Source: Achromobacter sp. AONIH1
Lineage (GTDB): Bacteria; Pseudomonadota; Gammaproteobacteria; Burkholderiales; Burkholderiaceae_B
Assembly: GCF_002902905.1 (NCBI RefSeq)
Contig: NZ_CP026124.1
Span: 4,836,001 to 4,900,000 of the forward strand
Length of the DNA: 64,000 nucleotides
Reading direction: 5' to 3'
Position 1 is the first letter of the stretch. The number at the start of each line of letters is the position of its first letter. A program made the translations under genes and the position numbers. Below, in pieces: positions 1 to 7,748 of the stretch. The notes below the pieces were generated by a model. That model was not told the origin of the DNA and did not search any database. It saw only the letters and a program-made list of their open reading frames with translations.

Positions 1-45
1 CCTGACGGCAAGCCGGCCCCGGGGCACGGCCCCGGCTCGTGCCAG

Positions 46-510
46 TCAAGCCATGCGCCGCGCCCTGCGGCCCCGGCCCAGCGCGACGCCGTCGCGGATA
101 TTGGCGCCCATCAACGCCAGGTTCAAGGCGCCCGCCACCAGTTCCAGCGCCTGCGCGCCGTAGAAGATCCCGTCGAAAGCGTCCGCCCGCGCCCGGCCTG
201 CCAGGAAAATGGCGCAAGGCACCAGAACCAGCAGTCCATTGGCGCCGATCAGCGCCATGCGCCGGCGCTTACGCGACAGCAACGGATGCCCGCCCTTGCC
301 GCCCAACGCGTAGCCGCTGGCTCCGGTCAACGCGATCAGCGCAATGAAGGCCGGCAAGACCAACAGGATGGCCTGCTTGACCTGGGCCACTGCCGCATGT
401 GACAGGAACAATTCGGCCACGGCGGTCGCGCTCCAGAAAGCCACGAGCGTCACCGTGGCCGAACAAGCGCAGGCGATATGCAGCCTGCTCAGAATCGCTC
501 TATTCCGCAT
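46..510 (-). CDS. small integral membrane protein, unknown function
   Basis: A 154-residue protein with about four hydrophobic segments (near residues 12-33, 47-68, 86-105 and 117-137) and basic stretches between and after them (RKRRR near 80, RGRRARR at the C-terminus), so an inner-membrane protein is likely. I do not recognise a family. Its start overlaps the last 11 bases of the MarR gene, so the two are probably co-transcribed and coupled. That context suggests a small membrane protein under MarR control, which is inference. A short GC stem at 19-35 lies just past its stop without a clear T-run. Confidence 0.65.
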   Translation of the reverse strand: MRNRAILSRLHIACACSATVTLVAFWSATAVAELFLSHAAVAQVKQAILLVLPAFIALIALTGASGYALGGKGGHPLLSRKRRRMALIGANGLLVLVPCAIFLAGRARADAFDGIFYGAQALELVAGALNLALMGANIRDGVALGRGRRARRMA

Positions 511-964
511 CGCGCTCTCCTGGCGCCGCCGCGTGCAGCGCCGTCAGCGCCGCCAGCAGTTCACGCGCCGTGGCCAAATCCTCGCGACCAAAGCGCGCGG
601 CCACCTGTTCGGCATGGCCACGCCAGCGCGCATCGATCGACTGGTAGACGCGACGGCCCTCGACCGTCAGCGCATGCAGCGGCGAGCGCTTGTGGCCGGG
701 ATTGGCGATCAACTCGATCAGGCCGGCTTCGGCCAGCAGGTTGAGCTGCTTCTGCGCGCCCTGCCGCGTCACCCCCATCCGCTCGGCGATCTGCGGCGCG
801 GACAAGGGCCGCTCGGCCAGGGCGATGGCGCCCAGCATCTGCCAGCGGGCGCTGCTCAGGCCGGCGGACGCGCTGAAATCGTCGCCCCAGTTGATCATCG
901 CGCCATTCAGCCGGAACACCGCCAGGACCAGATCGGTCAGGATATCGGACCTATTCTGCTTCAC
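500..964 (-). CDS. MarR family transcriptional regulator
   Basis: A MarR-type winged-helix repressor of 154 residues. The helix-turn-helix and wing lie in the segment RPLSAPQIAERMGVTRQGAQ and the following LNLLAEAGLIE. I chose the GTG at 964, preceded by a GGGAG ribosome site. An upstream in-frame TTG at 988 would place the start inside the palindrome at 981-1020. The palindrome 16 bases upstream is the obvious autoregulatory operator. The membrane protein gene follows with an overlap and is the likely co-regulated target. The ligand cannot be told from the sequence. Confidence 0.88.
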   Translation of the reverse strand: MKQNRSDILTDLVLAVFRLNGAMINWGDDFSASAGLSSARWQMLGAIALAERPLSAPQIAERMGVTRQGAQKQLNLLAEAGLIELIANPGHKRSPLHALTVEGRRVYQSIDARWRGHAEQVAARFGREDLATARELLAALTALHAAAPGERDAE

Positions 965-980
965 CAGTATCTCCCATAGA

Positions 981-1020
981 ATTGACAACTAGTTTCCAAT
1001 ATTGGAAACTAGTTGTCAAT
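981..1020. promoter_or_regulatory. perfect 40-bp palindrome, candidate MarR operator/promoter
   Basis: Bases 981-1000 are the exact reverse complement of 1001-1020, with no spacer and no mismatch. Each arm carries TTGACA, the consensus -35 hexamer, one facing each way. The site sits 16 bases upstream of the MarR start codon. MarR dimers bind palindromes that overlap their own promoters, so autorepression through this site is the natural reading (inference). Confidence 0.75.
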
Positions 1021-1052
1021 TTTGGGAAATAGGCAGATCGGTGCTGTCCGCG

Positions 1053-2507
1053 CTAGCCGGCGCCCGCCGCGCCAGCCATCCGCCTGAGCGCGCGCAAATC
1101 CAGCATCGCCGGCCCCGGCGCGTCGATATCCACGATGCGCCGGCAGCGGCCGGCGAAGGCGGCGCGGAAATGGTTCTTGGCCTTCACGCACAGCAGGCGG
1201 GTGCGCGCCAGGTCGATGCCATGCAGATCGAAAAAGGCCGGGTCGTTGCACGGCGCGACGTGCGTGGTGACGATGAGCTGCGCCGCGCCCACGGCCAGCA
1301 CCACGGTCGGCCCGCAATGCACGGCCAGCCCCGTTTCCATCGGGCCGCTGTTGACGAAAACGCCGTCGGTGTAGCGCAGCACCCGCGCGCGCAAGGCCAC
1401 CGGCTCGCCATACAGCGGCGTGCGCCGCCCGCCCAGGCGCAGGTCCAGCATGGCGCCCTCGCCCGCCGCGCGGGCGCATTCGACCACACCGGGATCGGCC
1501 AGACTGGCATAGACGCTGGGTTCCTCCAGGCCGGCGGCCAGCAAGGCCGCCAGCAGCGCGGGCGTGTCGCCAATGCCGCCGGACAGCGGGTTGTCCGCTG
1601 GGTCAGTCACCGCCACCAAGCCCGGTGTCCGCAGGGCCTGGCGGATGCCGTCGGCCGGCGCGATGAGCTCGGGCTCGAAGTCGGCGAAGCGCGCCTCATA
1701 GGCCGCATAGATCTCATCCAGCGCCCGCGCCGCCGCCTCGCCGGTGTCCGCCCAGACCCATACCGACGCGCCGCTGTGCGGTGAATTGGCATAGGGAAAG
1801 CCGCCATGCAGCGCGATGTCACGCAGCGGGCCGACCGTGCGGGCGCGCGCCAGCGCCTGCAGATCCGCCATGGGCCCGGCGTCGGTGCGCATGTTGGCGC
1901 TTTGCAGCCACGCGCCGCCATTGCGGAACGCGGCGACGGGACGGATCCCACCCTCGGCGATGGCGATCAGCCGCTCCAGGCAGCGCGCGGCCGTCTCGCG
2001 CATGTCGATGTGCGGATAGGTCCGGTAGCTGGCGCTGCACGACAGCAGCGGCGGCAAGGCCGGCGGGATATTGGCGTGCAGGTCGAAGCTGGCGCCGATC
2101 GGAACGCGCGGATGCTCGGCGCGTATGGCGCGCAGCAAGCTCAATTCCGGACTGTCGTCCGCGTCGGTGATGGAGGCGCCGTGCAGACTCAGGTAGATGG
2201 CGTCCCAATGCTGGCCGCGTAAATCGTCCAGCACCTCGTCCACGTATGCCTGGAAAAACGGCTGCGGCACGGGGCCGGCCGGCTGGGCCGAGGCGCAACG
2301 CGAAGCGCGGACCTCCCAGTCCGAGCGGCTGTCCTGGAAATCCGCGACAGCCGCCAGCTCGGTGGCCTTGCCGCGCGCGGCGTCCAGGCCCGCCTGGCCG
2401 CGCAGCCATTCGCGGCGCTCGAAATCCTCGCGGCCGGCCGGCTGCAGGCAAAAGGCGTTGCCTTCGTACCAGAACCGCGCCACCGCCAGCCGCTTGCGTT
2501 GCGTCAT
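1053..2507 (-). CDS. M81 family metallopeptidase (MlrC-like)
   Basis: A 484-residue member of the M81 family, named after MlrC, which hydrolyses linearised microcystin; most relatives act on other small amides or peptides. Visible family landmarks are SLHGA (near 107), SFDLHANI (near 140), the DNPLSGGIGDT segment near 304, and KAKNHFRAAF near the C-terminus. The D/H residues in these are the expected metal ligands. I chose ATG 2507, which has GGAG five bases upstream; a GTG at 2513 overlaps the stop of the receptor gene. It is the last gene of an RpiR-receptor-peptidase operon. The substrate is unknown but is presumably what the receptor binds. Confidence 0.88.
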   Translation of the reverse strand: MTQRKRLAVARFWYEGNAFCLQPAGREDFERREWLRGQAGLDAARGKATELAAVADFQDSRSDWEVRASRCASAQPAGPVPQPFFQAYVDEVLDDLRGQHWDAIYLSLHGASITDADDSPELSLLRAIRAEHPRVPIGASFDLHANIPPALPPLLSCSASYRTYPHIDMRETAARCLERLIAIAEGGIRPVAAFRNGGAWLQSANMRTDAGPMADLQALARARTVGPLRDIALHGGFPYANSPHSGASVWVWADTGEAAARALDEIYAAYEARFADFEPELIAPADGIRQALRTPGLVAVTDPADNPLSGGIGDTPALLAALLAAGLEEPSVYASLADPGVVECARAAGEGAMLDLRLGGRRTPLYGEPVALRARVLRYTDGVFVNSGPMETGLAVHCGPTVVLAVGAAQLIVTTHVAPCNDPAFFDLHGIDLARTRLLCVKAKNHFRAAFAGRCRRIVDIDAPGPAMLDLRALRRMAGAAGAG

Positions 2508-2509
2508 GT

Positions 2510-3529
2510 TCACTCCATCCGGATGTTGGCGCTGGCGATGAGCTGCTTGAACTTGCGCTGCTCGGCCGCGATGAAGGCCGCATAGGCCTGGCTGCCCGCG
2601 CCGTCCACGCGCGCCCCCAGCGCCTCGATGCGCTGGCGCAGCGCCGGGCGTTGCAAGGCCTGGCCGATGGCGCCTTCCAATCGCGCGACCTCCTTCGGCG
2701 GCAGGGACGCCGGGCCGACGATGCCGAACCAGGATTCGATCTCATAGCCCGGCAGCCGCGAGGCGATGGCCGGCACGTCCGGCAGCGCCGTGGCTGGCGT
2801 CGGCGAACTGACGCCCAGCGCCGTCACCTTGCCGGACTGGATATGCGCCAGCGCGGTCGGCAGGTTGTCGAACATCAGGTCGATCTGCCCGCCCAGCAGG
2901 TCGTTCATGGCGGGAGCCACGCCCTTGTACGGCACATGGGTCAGGTCGATGCCGGCGGCGGCCTTGAGCAGTTCGCCCGCCAGATGGCTGGTGCGGCCCA
3001 CGCCCGCGCTGCCGTAGGTGATGCGGCCCGGCTCGGCCCGGGCGCGGTCTATCAGTTCACGCAAGGCGCGGATGCCGCTCTGGGCGCTGGCCATCAGCAC
3101 GTTGGCCACGAAGGCCACGTTGTTGATCGCGGCGAAATCCTTTTCGGCGTTGTAGCCCGGCTTGGGATAGAGATACTGGTTCACCGCCAGCGGACCGGGC
3201 GTGGCCATCATGAGCGTCGCGCCGTCGCCGGCCGCGCGCGCCACTTCGGCGGCGCCGATGTTGCCGCCCGCCCCGCCCTTGTTCTCGACCAGCACGGGCT
3301 GGCCCAGGACCGCGCGCAGTTCCTCGGCCAGCAGGCGGGCCAGCACATCGGTCGTGCCGCCCGCCGCGAAGGGAACGACCAGACGGATCGGCGGCCGCTT
3401 GGCCGCGTCCTGCGCCCGCGACGCGGCGGGTCCGGCCAGGCCGGCGGCCGCCAGCGCCATGCAAAGACTGAAGCGGCGACGGGAAAGCGACGGCGCGGGC
3501 GCCAGGGTGGGAATCTGCTGTCGGGACAC
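2510..3529 (-). CDS. Bug (TctC) family periplasmic solute receptor
   Basis: An extracytoplasmic tripartite-tricarboxylate-type receptor. The N-terminus has SRRRF followed by a hydrophobic stretch ending near ASRAQD, a Tat-like signal peptide. Family landmarks follow: RLVVPFAAGGTTDVLAR, VENKGGAGGNIG, HVPYKGVAPAMNDLLGGQID. I chose the GTG at 3529 because GAGG lies seven bases upstream; an ATG at 3565 has no ribosome site. It is followed directly by the M81 peptidase. No TctAB membrane subunits are present in the window, so it is an orphan receptor, as is common in Bordetella relatives. Confidence 0.9.
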   Translation of the reverse strand: MSRQQIPTLAPAPSLSRRRFSLCMALAAAGLAGPAASRAQDAAKRPPIRLVVPFAAGGTTDVLARLLAEELRAVLGQPVLVENKGGAGGNIGAAEVARAAGDGATLMMATPGPLAVNQYLYPKPGYNAEKDFAAINNVAFVANVLMASAQSGIRALRELIDRARAEPGRITYGSAGVGRTSHLAGELLKAAAGIDLTHVPYKGVAPAMNDLLGGQIDLMFDNLPTALAHIQSGKVTALGVSSPTPATALPDVPAIASRLPGYEIESWFGIVGPASLPPKEVARLEGAIGQALQRPALRQRIEALGARVDGAGSQAYAAFIAAEQRKFKQLIASANIRME

Positions 3530-3593
3530 GATAAGCCTCGGAACGTGGTGAGGATGCGCCGGCATCAGGCGCGGCCGGCGGCGCGGAATCCGG

Positions 3594-4487
3594 TCATGTT
3601 TTCCTGGCGCCCCGGCGCGGGCCCGGCGACGGGCCGCCGAAATAGGCGCTGGACGCGTCCAGCCGCCGCTCGAAGGCGTCGATGCGCTGTTGCGCGGCCT
3701 CGCCGCCGGCGGCGGCCAGCTTGGCCAGCAGCCGCTCGACCAGCGCCAGCGATCCCACCATCGAATGGAAATAGGACGGCGTGCCGGCATCGAACAGCAG
3801 CGCCTGCGTGGCGTGGGCCTGGATCGGCGCCAGCGGGCTGTCGGTCAGCGCCAGCACCGGCACGCCGGCCTGGCGGCAATCCCGCGCCGCTTCCAGCGTC
3901 TGGCGTCCGTAGGGATTCTGGGTGACGCAGACCAGCAGGTCCTCCGGCCCGGCGGCGTCGAGCTGGTCGGGATAGGTGCCGCCCAGTCCATGCACCAGCA
4001 CGCCATTGCCGGCGATCATGCTGTACGCGTAGGCGAAGTGATAGCTGATGGCGAAGCAGGACCGCGTGCCCAGGAAATAGAGGCGCCGCGCCGCGCGCAT
4101 GCGCTGCACGGCCCGCGCAATGTCCTTGGGCGCATTGGCCACCGTGGGCGAGCGCGCATTGTCCAGGTGCGTGCGCAGCAGCGCGTCATCGAACTGGCTG
4201 GCGGCTTCGCCTTGCAGGCGGCGCACGCGTTCCTTGTAGGCCGGCGCGCCATGGCCCAGCGCGTCCTGGAACACCTGCCGGAACGGACCGTAGCCTTCAT
4301 AGCCCAGCGCCTGCGCCAGGCGCGCCATGCTGTTGGGCGACACGCCCGCCTGCGCGGCCTGCTGGCGCATCGACAGCAGGCCCGCGTCGCGCGGGTTGCG
4401 CGCCACCCAGGCGGCGGCGCGCTGCAACTCGGCGCCCAGCGCGGGGACGTGGGCCTCGATCAAGGCCATCAGTTCCTGGATCTGCAT
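3594..4487 (-). CDS. MurR/RpiR family transcriptional regulator
   Basis: A 297-residue regulator with an N-terminal RpiR helix-turn-helix (about residues 1-77, including the MRQQAAQAGVSPNSMARLAQ segment) and a C-terminal SIS sugar-isomerase-type domain (about 125-260, with YFLGTRSCFA and VCVTQNPYGRQT). It is the first gene of the operon with the Bug receptor and M81 peptidase and probably controls them in response to a phosphorylated or related metabolite. An inverted repeat at 4500-4526 precedes it. ATG 4487 has AAGG directly abutting it; the in-frame ATG at 4469 with AGGAA upstream is an alternative start. Confidence 0.87.
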   Translation of the reverse strand: MQIQELMALIEAHVPALGAELQRAAAWVARNPRDAGLLSMRQQAAQAGVSPNSMARLAQALGYEGYGPFRQVFQDALGHGAPAYKERVRRLQGEAASQFDDALLRTHLDNARSPTVANAPKDIARAVQRMRAARRLYFLGTRSCFAISYHFAYAYSMIAGNGVLVHGLGGTYPDQLDAAGPEDLLVCVTQNPYGRQTLEAARDCRQAGVPVLALTDSPLAPIQAHATQALLFDAGTPSYFHSMVGSLALVERLLAKLAAAGGEAAQQRIDAFERRLDASSAYFGGPSPGPRRGARKT

Positions 4488-4499
4488 CCTTGCTTCTAC

Positions 4500-4526
4500 A
4501 CATTTGTACCTTAACGGTACAAATGT
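4500..4526. promoter_or_regulatory. inverted repeat, candidate RpiR operator
   Basis: Two perfect 11-bp arms, ACATTTGTACC (4500-4510) and GGTACAAATGT (4516-4526), are separated by TTAAC. The right arm is part of a nested dyad, since GGTAC AAAT GTACC runs through 4516-4529. It lies 12 bases upstream of the RpiR start codon, where autoregulation would be expected. Confidence 0.6.
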
Positions 4527-4566
4527 ACCAGCGTGCGCGGCCTAGCGGCGCTGGGGAAAACGCCTA

Positions 4567-4598
4567 GGGCGCGGCGCGCGCCCCCGCGCGCCGCGCCC
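4567..4598 (-). terminator. intrinsic terminator after the cystathionine gamma-synthase-family gene
   Basis: A perfect 14-bp stem (4567-4580 with 4585-4598) and a CCCC/GGGG loop, 12 bases past the stop codon. On the minus strand it is followed by TAGGCGTTTT. The stem is entirely G/C. Confidence 0.6.
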
Positions 4599-4610
4599 TC
4601 GCCCGCCGCC

Positions 4611-5897
4611 TCAGGCCAGGCTGCGGAACGCCTGGTCCATGTCGGCGATCAGGTCTTCCTCATGCTCCAGGCCGATGGAGACGCGGATCAGCCCTTCGGA
4701 CACGCCGGCGGCGTCGCGCTCGGCCGCCGGCACGCCCGAGTGCGTCGTCGAGGCCGGATGGCAGACCAGCGATTCGGTGCCGCCCAGGCTCACCGCCGAC
4801 TTGAACAGGCGCAGCGCGTTGATGAAGCGGAAGGCCTTGGCGCGGCCGCCGTCCAGCACGAAGGCGAAGGTCGAGCCCGCGCCGCTGCACTGGCGCCTGT
4901 ACACGTCCTGGTAGGCGGCGTCGGCGATCAGTTCCGGGTGGTAGATGCGGACCGGCTCGTGCGGATTGCCGGCCAGCCACTGCGCCACCTTGCCGGCGGT
5001 GCGCGCGGCCTGTTTCATGCGCAGCACCACCGTTTCCATCGAGCGCGTGATCATCCAGCAGGAATGCGGATCCAGCTGCGAGCCGAACGCGCTGCGGATC
5101 GCGCGCACCTTCTTGATCAGCTCCTTGCCGCCGGTGACGCCGCCGGCCACCAGGTCGCTGTGGCCGCCGACGTACTTGGTCAGCGAATACACGCACAGGT
5201 CCACGCCGTGCTCGGCGGGCTTCTGGAAGATGGGACCGAGCAGCGTGTTGTCGCACACCGAGATCGGGCGATAACCGTGGCGCGATTCGAAGGCGTCCAG
5301 CTCGGCCTTCATGGCGGCGAAGTCGACCAGCGAATTGGTGGGATTGGCCGGCGTCTCGACGAAGAACAGCTTCACCGGCCCCTTGGCCGCGGCCGCTTCC
5401 AGCGCCTCGCGCATGCTGGCCGCCGACAGGCAGTCGCGCACCGGATGCGAGGCGATGCCCCACTCGGGGAAGATCTTGGAAATCAGCGTCTCGGTGCCGC
5501 CATACAGCGGCACCGACTGCACCATCTGGTCGCCGGGCCGCAGGAAGGCCAGGAACACGGCGCTGATCGCCGACATGCCGCTGGAGGTCACGGCGGCCGC
5601 CTCGGAGCCGTCCAGCAGCGACAGGCGGTCCTCGACGATTTCCAGGTTGGGATGGTTGAAGCGGCTGTACACCAGGCCGGCCGACTCGCCTTGCGGCAGG
5701 GGCTTGCGGCCCGACACCAGATCAAAGAACTCGGCGCCGTCCTCGGCCGAGCGGAACGCGAAGGTGGACGTCAGGAACACCGGCGGCTTGACCGCGCCTT
5801 CGGACAGGAAGGGGTCGAAACCGTAGGACATCATCTGCGTCTCCGCGTGCAGGGGACGGCCGAAGATGTCTTTCTTGTGGTAGTTCGAATAGCTCAT
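4611..5897 (-). CDS. cystathionine gamma-synthase family PLP enzyme
   Basis: A 428-residue member of the Cys/Met metabolism PLP-dependent family (cystathionine synthases and lyases, methionine gamma-lyase, O-acylhomoserine sulfhydrylases). Landmarks: YSRFNHPNLEIVEDRL substrate/cofactor segment, SSGMSAISAV that stacks on the cofactor, FFVETPANPTN, CDNT, and SLTKYVGGHSD with the Schiff-base lysine. It is longer than Escherichia coli MetB (386 residues). It is transcribed divergently from an Lrp-type regulator, the usual arrangement for amino-acid lyases controlled by that regulator. Synthase versus lyase activity cannot be decided from sequence alone. Confidence 0.88.
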   Translation of the reverse strand: MSYSNYHKKDIFGRPLHAETQMMSYGFDPFLSEGAVKPPVFLTSTFAFRSAEDGAEFFDLVSGRKPLPQGESAGLVYSRFNHPNLEIVEDRLSLLDGSEAAAVTSSGMSAISAVFLAFLRPGDQMVQSVPLYGGTETLISKIFPEWGIASHPVRDCLSAASMREALEAAAAKGPVKLFFVETPANPTNSLVDFAAMKAELDAFESRHGYRPISVCDNTLLGPIFQKPAEHGVDLCVYSLTKYVGGHSDLVAGGVTGGKELIKKVRAIRSAFGSQLDPHSCWMITRSMETVVLRMKQAARTAGKVAQWLAGNPHEPVRIYHPELIADAAYQDVYRRQCSGAGSTFAFVLDGGRAKAFRFINALRLFKSAVSLGGTESLVCHPASTTHSGVPAAERDAAGVSEGLIRVSIGLEHEEDLIADMDQAFRSLA

Positions 5898-6017
5898 GCT
5901 GTGCCTCAGTATCGGATGGGACCGGCCTGCCGGGCGGGCGCGTATTGCTCGGAAAACGATAGCGCCGGCGGGCTCGGGGTGCACGGAAGTATGGGCGCGC
6001 GTGCCCGCAATATTCTT

Positions 6018-6060
6018 TCCATTTGAATTGCCATGAATGGATAATGAGAAAGACTCTTTC
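6018..6060. promoter_or_regulatory. dyads upstream of the Lrp gene
   Basis: TCCATT (6018-6023) and AATGGA (6036-6041) form an inverted pair, followed by GAAAG-ACT-CTTTC (6048-6060). Both lie in the 179-bp divergent region between the PLP enzyme and the Lrp regulator and are AT-rich compared with their surroundings, as Lrp sites usually are. Function is inferred. Confidence 0.35.
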
Positions 6061-6076
6061 CTTTACGGCGATTTCA

Positions 6077-6556
6077 ATGAAAGACACTGCCTTGTTACAT
6101 CAACTTGACGCGATCGATTGGAAAATCATGAAAATCCTTCAAGAAGATGGGCGCCTGTCCAACGCCGAACTGGCCGAGCGCGTGTCGCTGTCGGCTTCGC
6201 CCTGCTGGAAGCGGCTAAAGCGCCTGGAGTCGTCCGGCGTGATCCGCGGCTACCAGGCCGTGCTGGACCGACGCGCGCTGGGCATGGGCGTGGTGGCCTT
6301 CGTCAGCATCTCGCTGGAAAACCACACCGAGAAAACCTGCCAGGCCTTCGAGGCCAGCGTCCTCGCCATGCCCGAGGTCATGGCCTGCCACAACACCACG
6401 GGCCAGCATGACTACCTGCTGCACATCATGGCGCGCGACTTCGACGCCTATTCAGAATTCGTGCGCAACCGGCTGCGCACGCTGCCAGGCGTGAAGGAAC
6501 TGCTGAGCACGCTGTCCATGCACGAGGTCAAGTCCTCGACCCGGCTGCATCTCTGA
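6077..6556 (+). CDS. Lrp/AsnC family transcriptional regulator
   Basis: A 159-residue regulator with the AsnC-type helix-turn-helix (DGRLSNAELAERVSLSASPC) at residues about 25-60 and the RAM effector domain after it, including GQHDYLL and the LPGVKELLSTL segment. I chose ATG 6077 from family length; ATGs at 6023 and 6044 are in frame but lack better ribosome sites. The divergent PLP enzyme is its likely target, with an amino acid as effector. Confidence 0.9.
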   Translation: MKDTALLHQLDAIDWKIMKILQEDGRLSNAELAERVSLSASPCWKRLKRLESSGVIRGYQAVLDRRALGMGVVAFVSISLENHTEKTCQAFEASVLAMPEVMACHNTTGQHDYLLHIMARDFDAYSEFVRNRLRTLPGVKELLSTLSMHEVKSSTRLHL

Positions 6557-6632
6557 GGGGCAATGTCATCTGGATGTAGCCAGCGCCGCCTAGAGTGTCG
6601 GTTCCGATTGAATCCCAAAGAGGACTCCTTTC

Positions 6633-7748
6633 ATGAAATCGACTCTCCGCATCGCGGCGGCTGGCGCCTGCCTGTCCGCTCTGGCGCTCGCCGCCACGCC
6701 CGTCCGGGCAGCCTCCCCCACCGTCACCCTGTACGGCCTGATCGACACCGGCCTGCAATACGTCAGCAACGGCCCGGGCGGCCACAGCAAGACGGGCATC
6801 AGCACGGGCAACCTGAGCGGTTCGCGCTGGGGCCTGCGCGGCTCCGAGGACCTGGGCGGCGGCCTGTCCGCCATCTTCACGCTGGAAAACGGCTTCGACT
6901 CCAGCAACGGCCAGACCATGCAGGGCGACCGCCTGTTCGGTCGCCAGGCCTATGTGGGCCTGTCCAGCAAGGACTGGGGCCGCTTCACGCTGGGCCGCCA
7001 CAACACGCTGATGATCGAATGGATGAGCAAGTACAACCCATTCGACAACGCCAACTTCTCGATCAAGCGCCCCGACCCCGCCTTTTCCGACCGCAGCGAC
7101 AACACCGCGATGTACGTGGGCAAGTTCGGCCCGGTCTCGGTGGGCGCGTACTACAGCTTCGGCTGGAACAACGACCAGTCCTTCAGCGACCGCAGCCTGG
7201 GCCGCATGGTCGGCGGCGGCCTGCGCTACAAATCGGGCGGCCTGGACGCCGGGCTGCTGTACCACGGCAAGAACGCCGACAAGCCCAAGACCGGCGCCGA
7301 CAGCGGCAACCGCGAAGACCGCGTGATCGCCGCGCTGTCCTATGACTTCGACGGCCTGCAGCTCTACGCCGGCTATCGCTGGCTCGAACAGAAGCTGGCG
7401 CGGCGCGACTACAAGAACAACATGACCTGGCTGGGCGCGACCTACCTGCCGCGCCAGGATACTCGCCTGTCGTTCGCCGCCTATCACCTGGATGACGCGG
7501 CCTGCGACGACATGAACAACGCCGTCTGCCCGGCCGCGCAGGCGGCCGGCTCCGGCCAGAAGTCCACCATGTTCGTGCTGGGCAGCGAGCATGACCTGTC
7601 CAAGCGCACCACGCTGTACGCGGTGGCCGCCTACGTGATCAACGACGACAAGGCCGCCCTCAGCCTGCTGGGCGGCAAATACGGCGCCAACGTCGAACCG
7701 GGCAAGAACCAGTTCGGCCTGAACCTCGGCCTGCGGCACCGGTTTTGA
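6633..7748 (+). CDS. Gram-negative general porin (Burkholderiales type)
   Basis: A 371-residue outer-membrane porin. A signal peptide of about 26 residues ends at PVRA. The mature protein begins SPTVTLYGLIDTGLQY, carries SRWGLRGSEDLGGGL and LGRH, and ends NLGLRHRF with the C-terminal phenylalanine needed for outer-membrane insertion. The ribosome site is AGAGGA. Its stop codon overlaps the start of the ABC ATPase gene, so porin and importer form one operon, which suggests that the porin admits the importer's substrate (inference). Confidence 0.93.
   Translation: MKSTLRIAAAGACLSALALAATPVRAASPTVTLYGLIDTGLQYVSNGPGGHSKTGISTGNLSGSRWGLRGSEDLGGGLSAIFTLENGFDSSNGQTMQGDRLFGRQAYVGLSSKDWGRFTLGRHNTLMIEWMSKYNPFDNANFSIKRPDPAFSDRSDNTAMYVGKFGPVSVGAYYSFGWNNDQSFSDRSLGRMVGGGLRYKSGGLDAGLLYHGKNADKPKTGADSGNREDRVIAALSYDFDGLQLYAGYRWLEQKLARRDYKNNMTWLGATYLPRQDTRLSFAAYHLDDAACDDMNNAVCPAAQAAGSGQKSTMFVLGSEHDLSKRTTLYAVAAYVINDDKAALSLLGGKYGANVEPGKNQFGLNLGLRHRF

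Noticed and set aside
981..1020. Palindrome as a transposon end or replication origin element
   Set aside because: Single copy, no adjacent transposase or target duplication; its place at the MarR start fits an operator.
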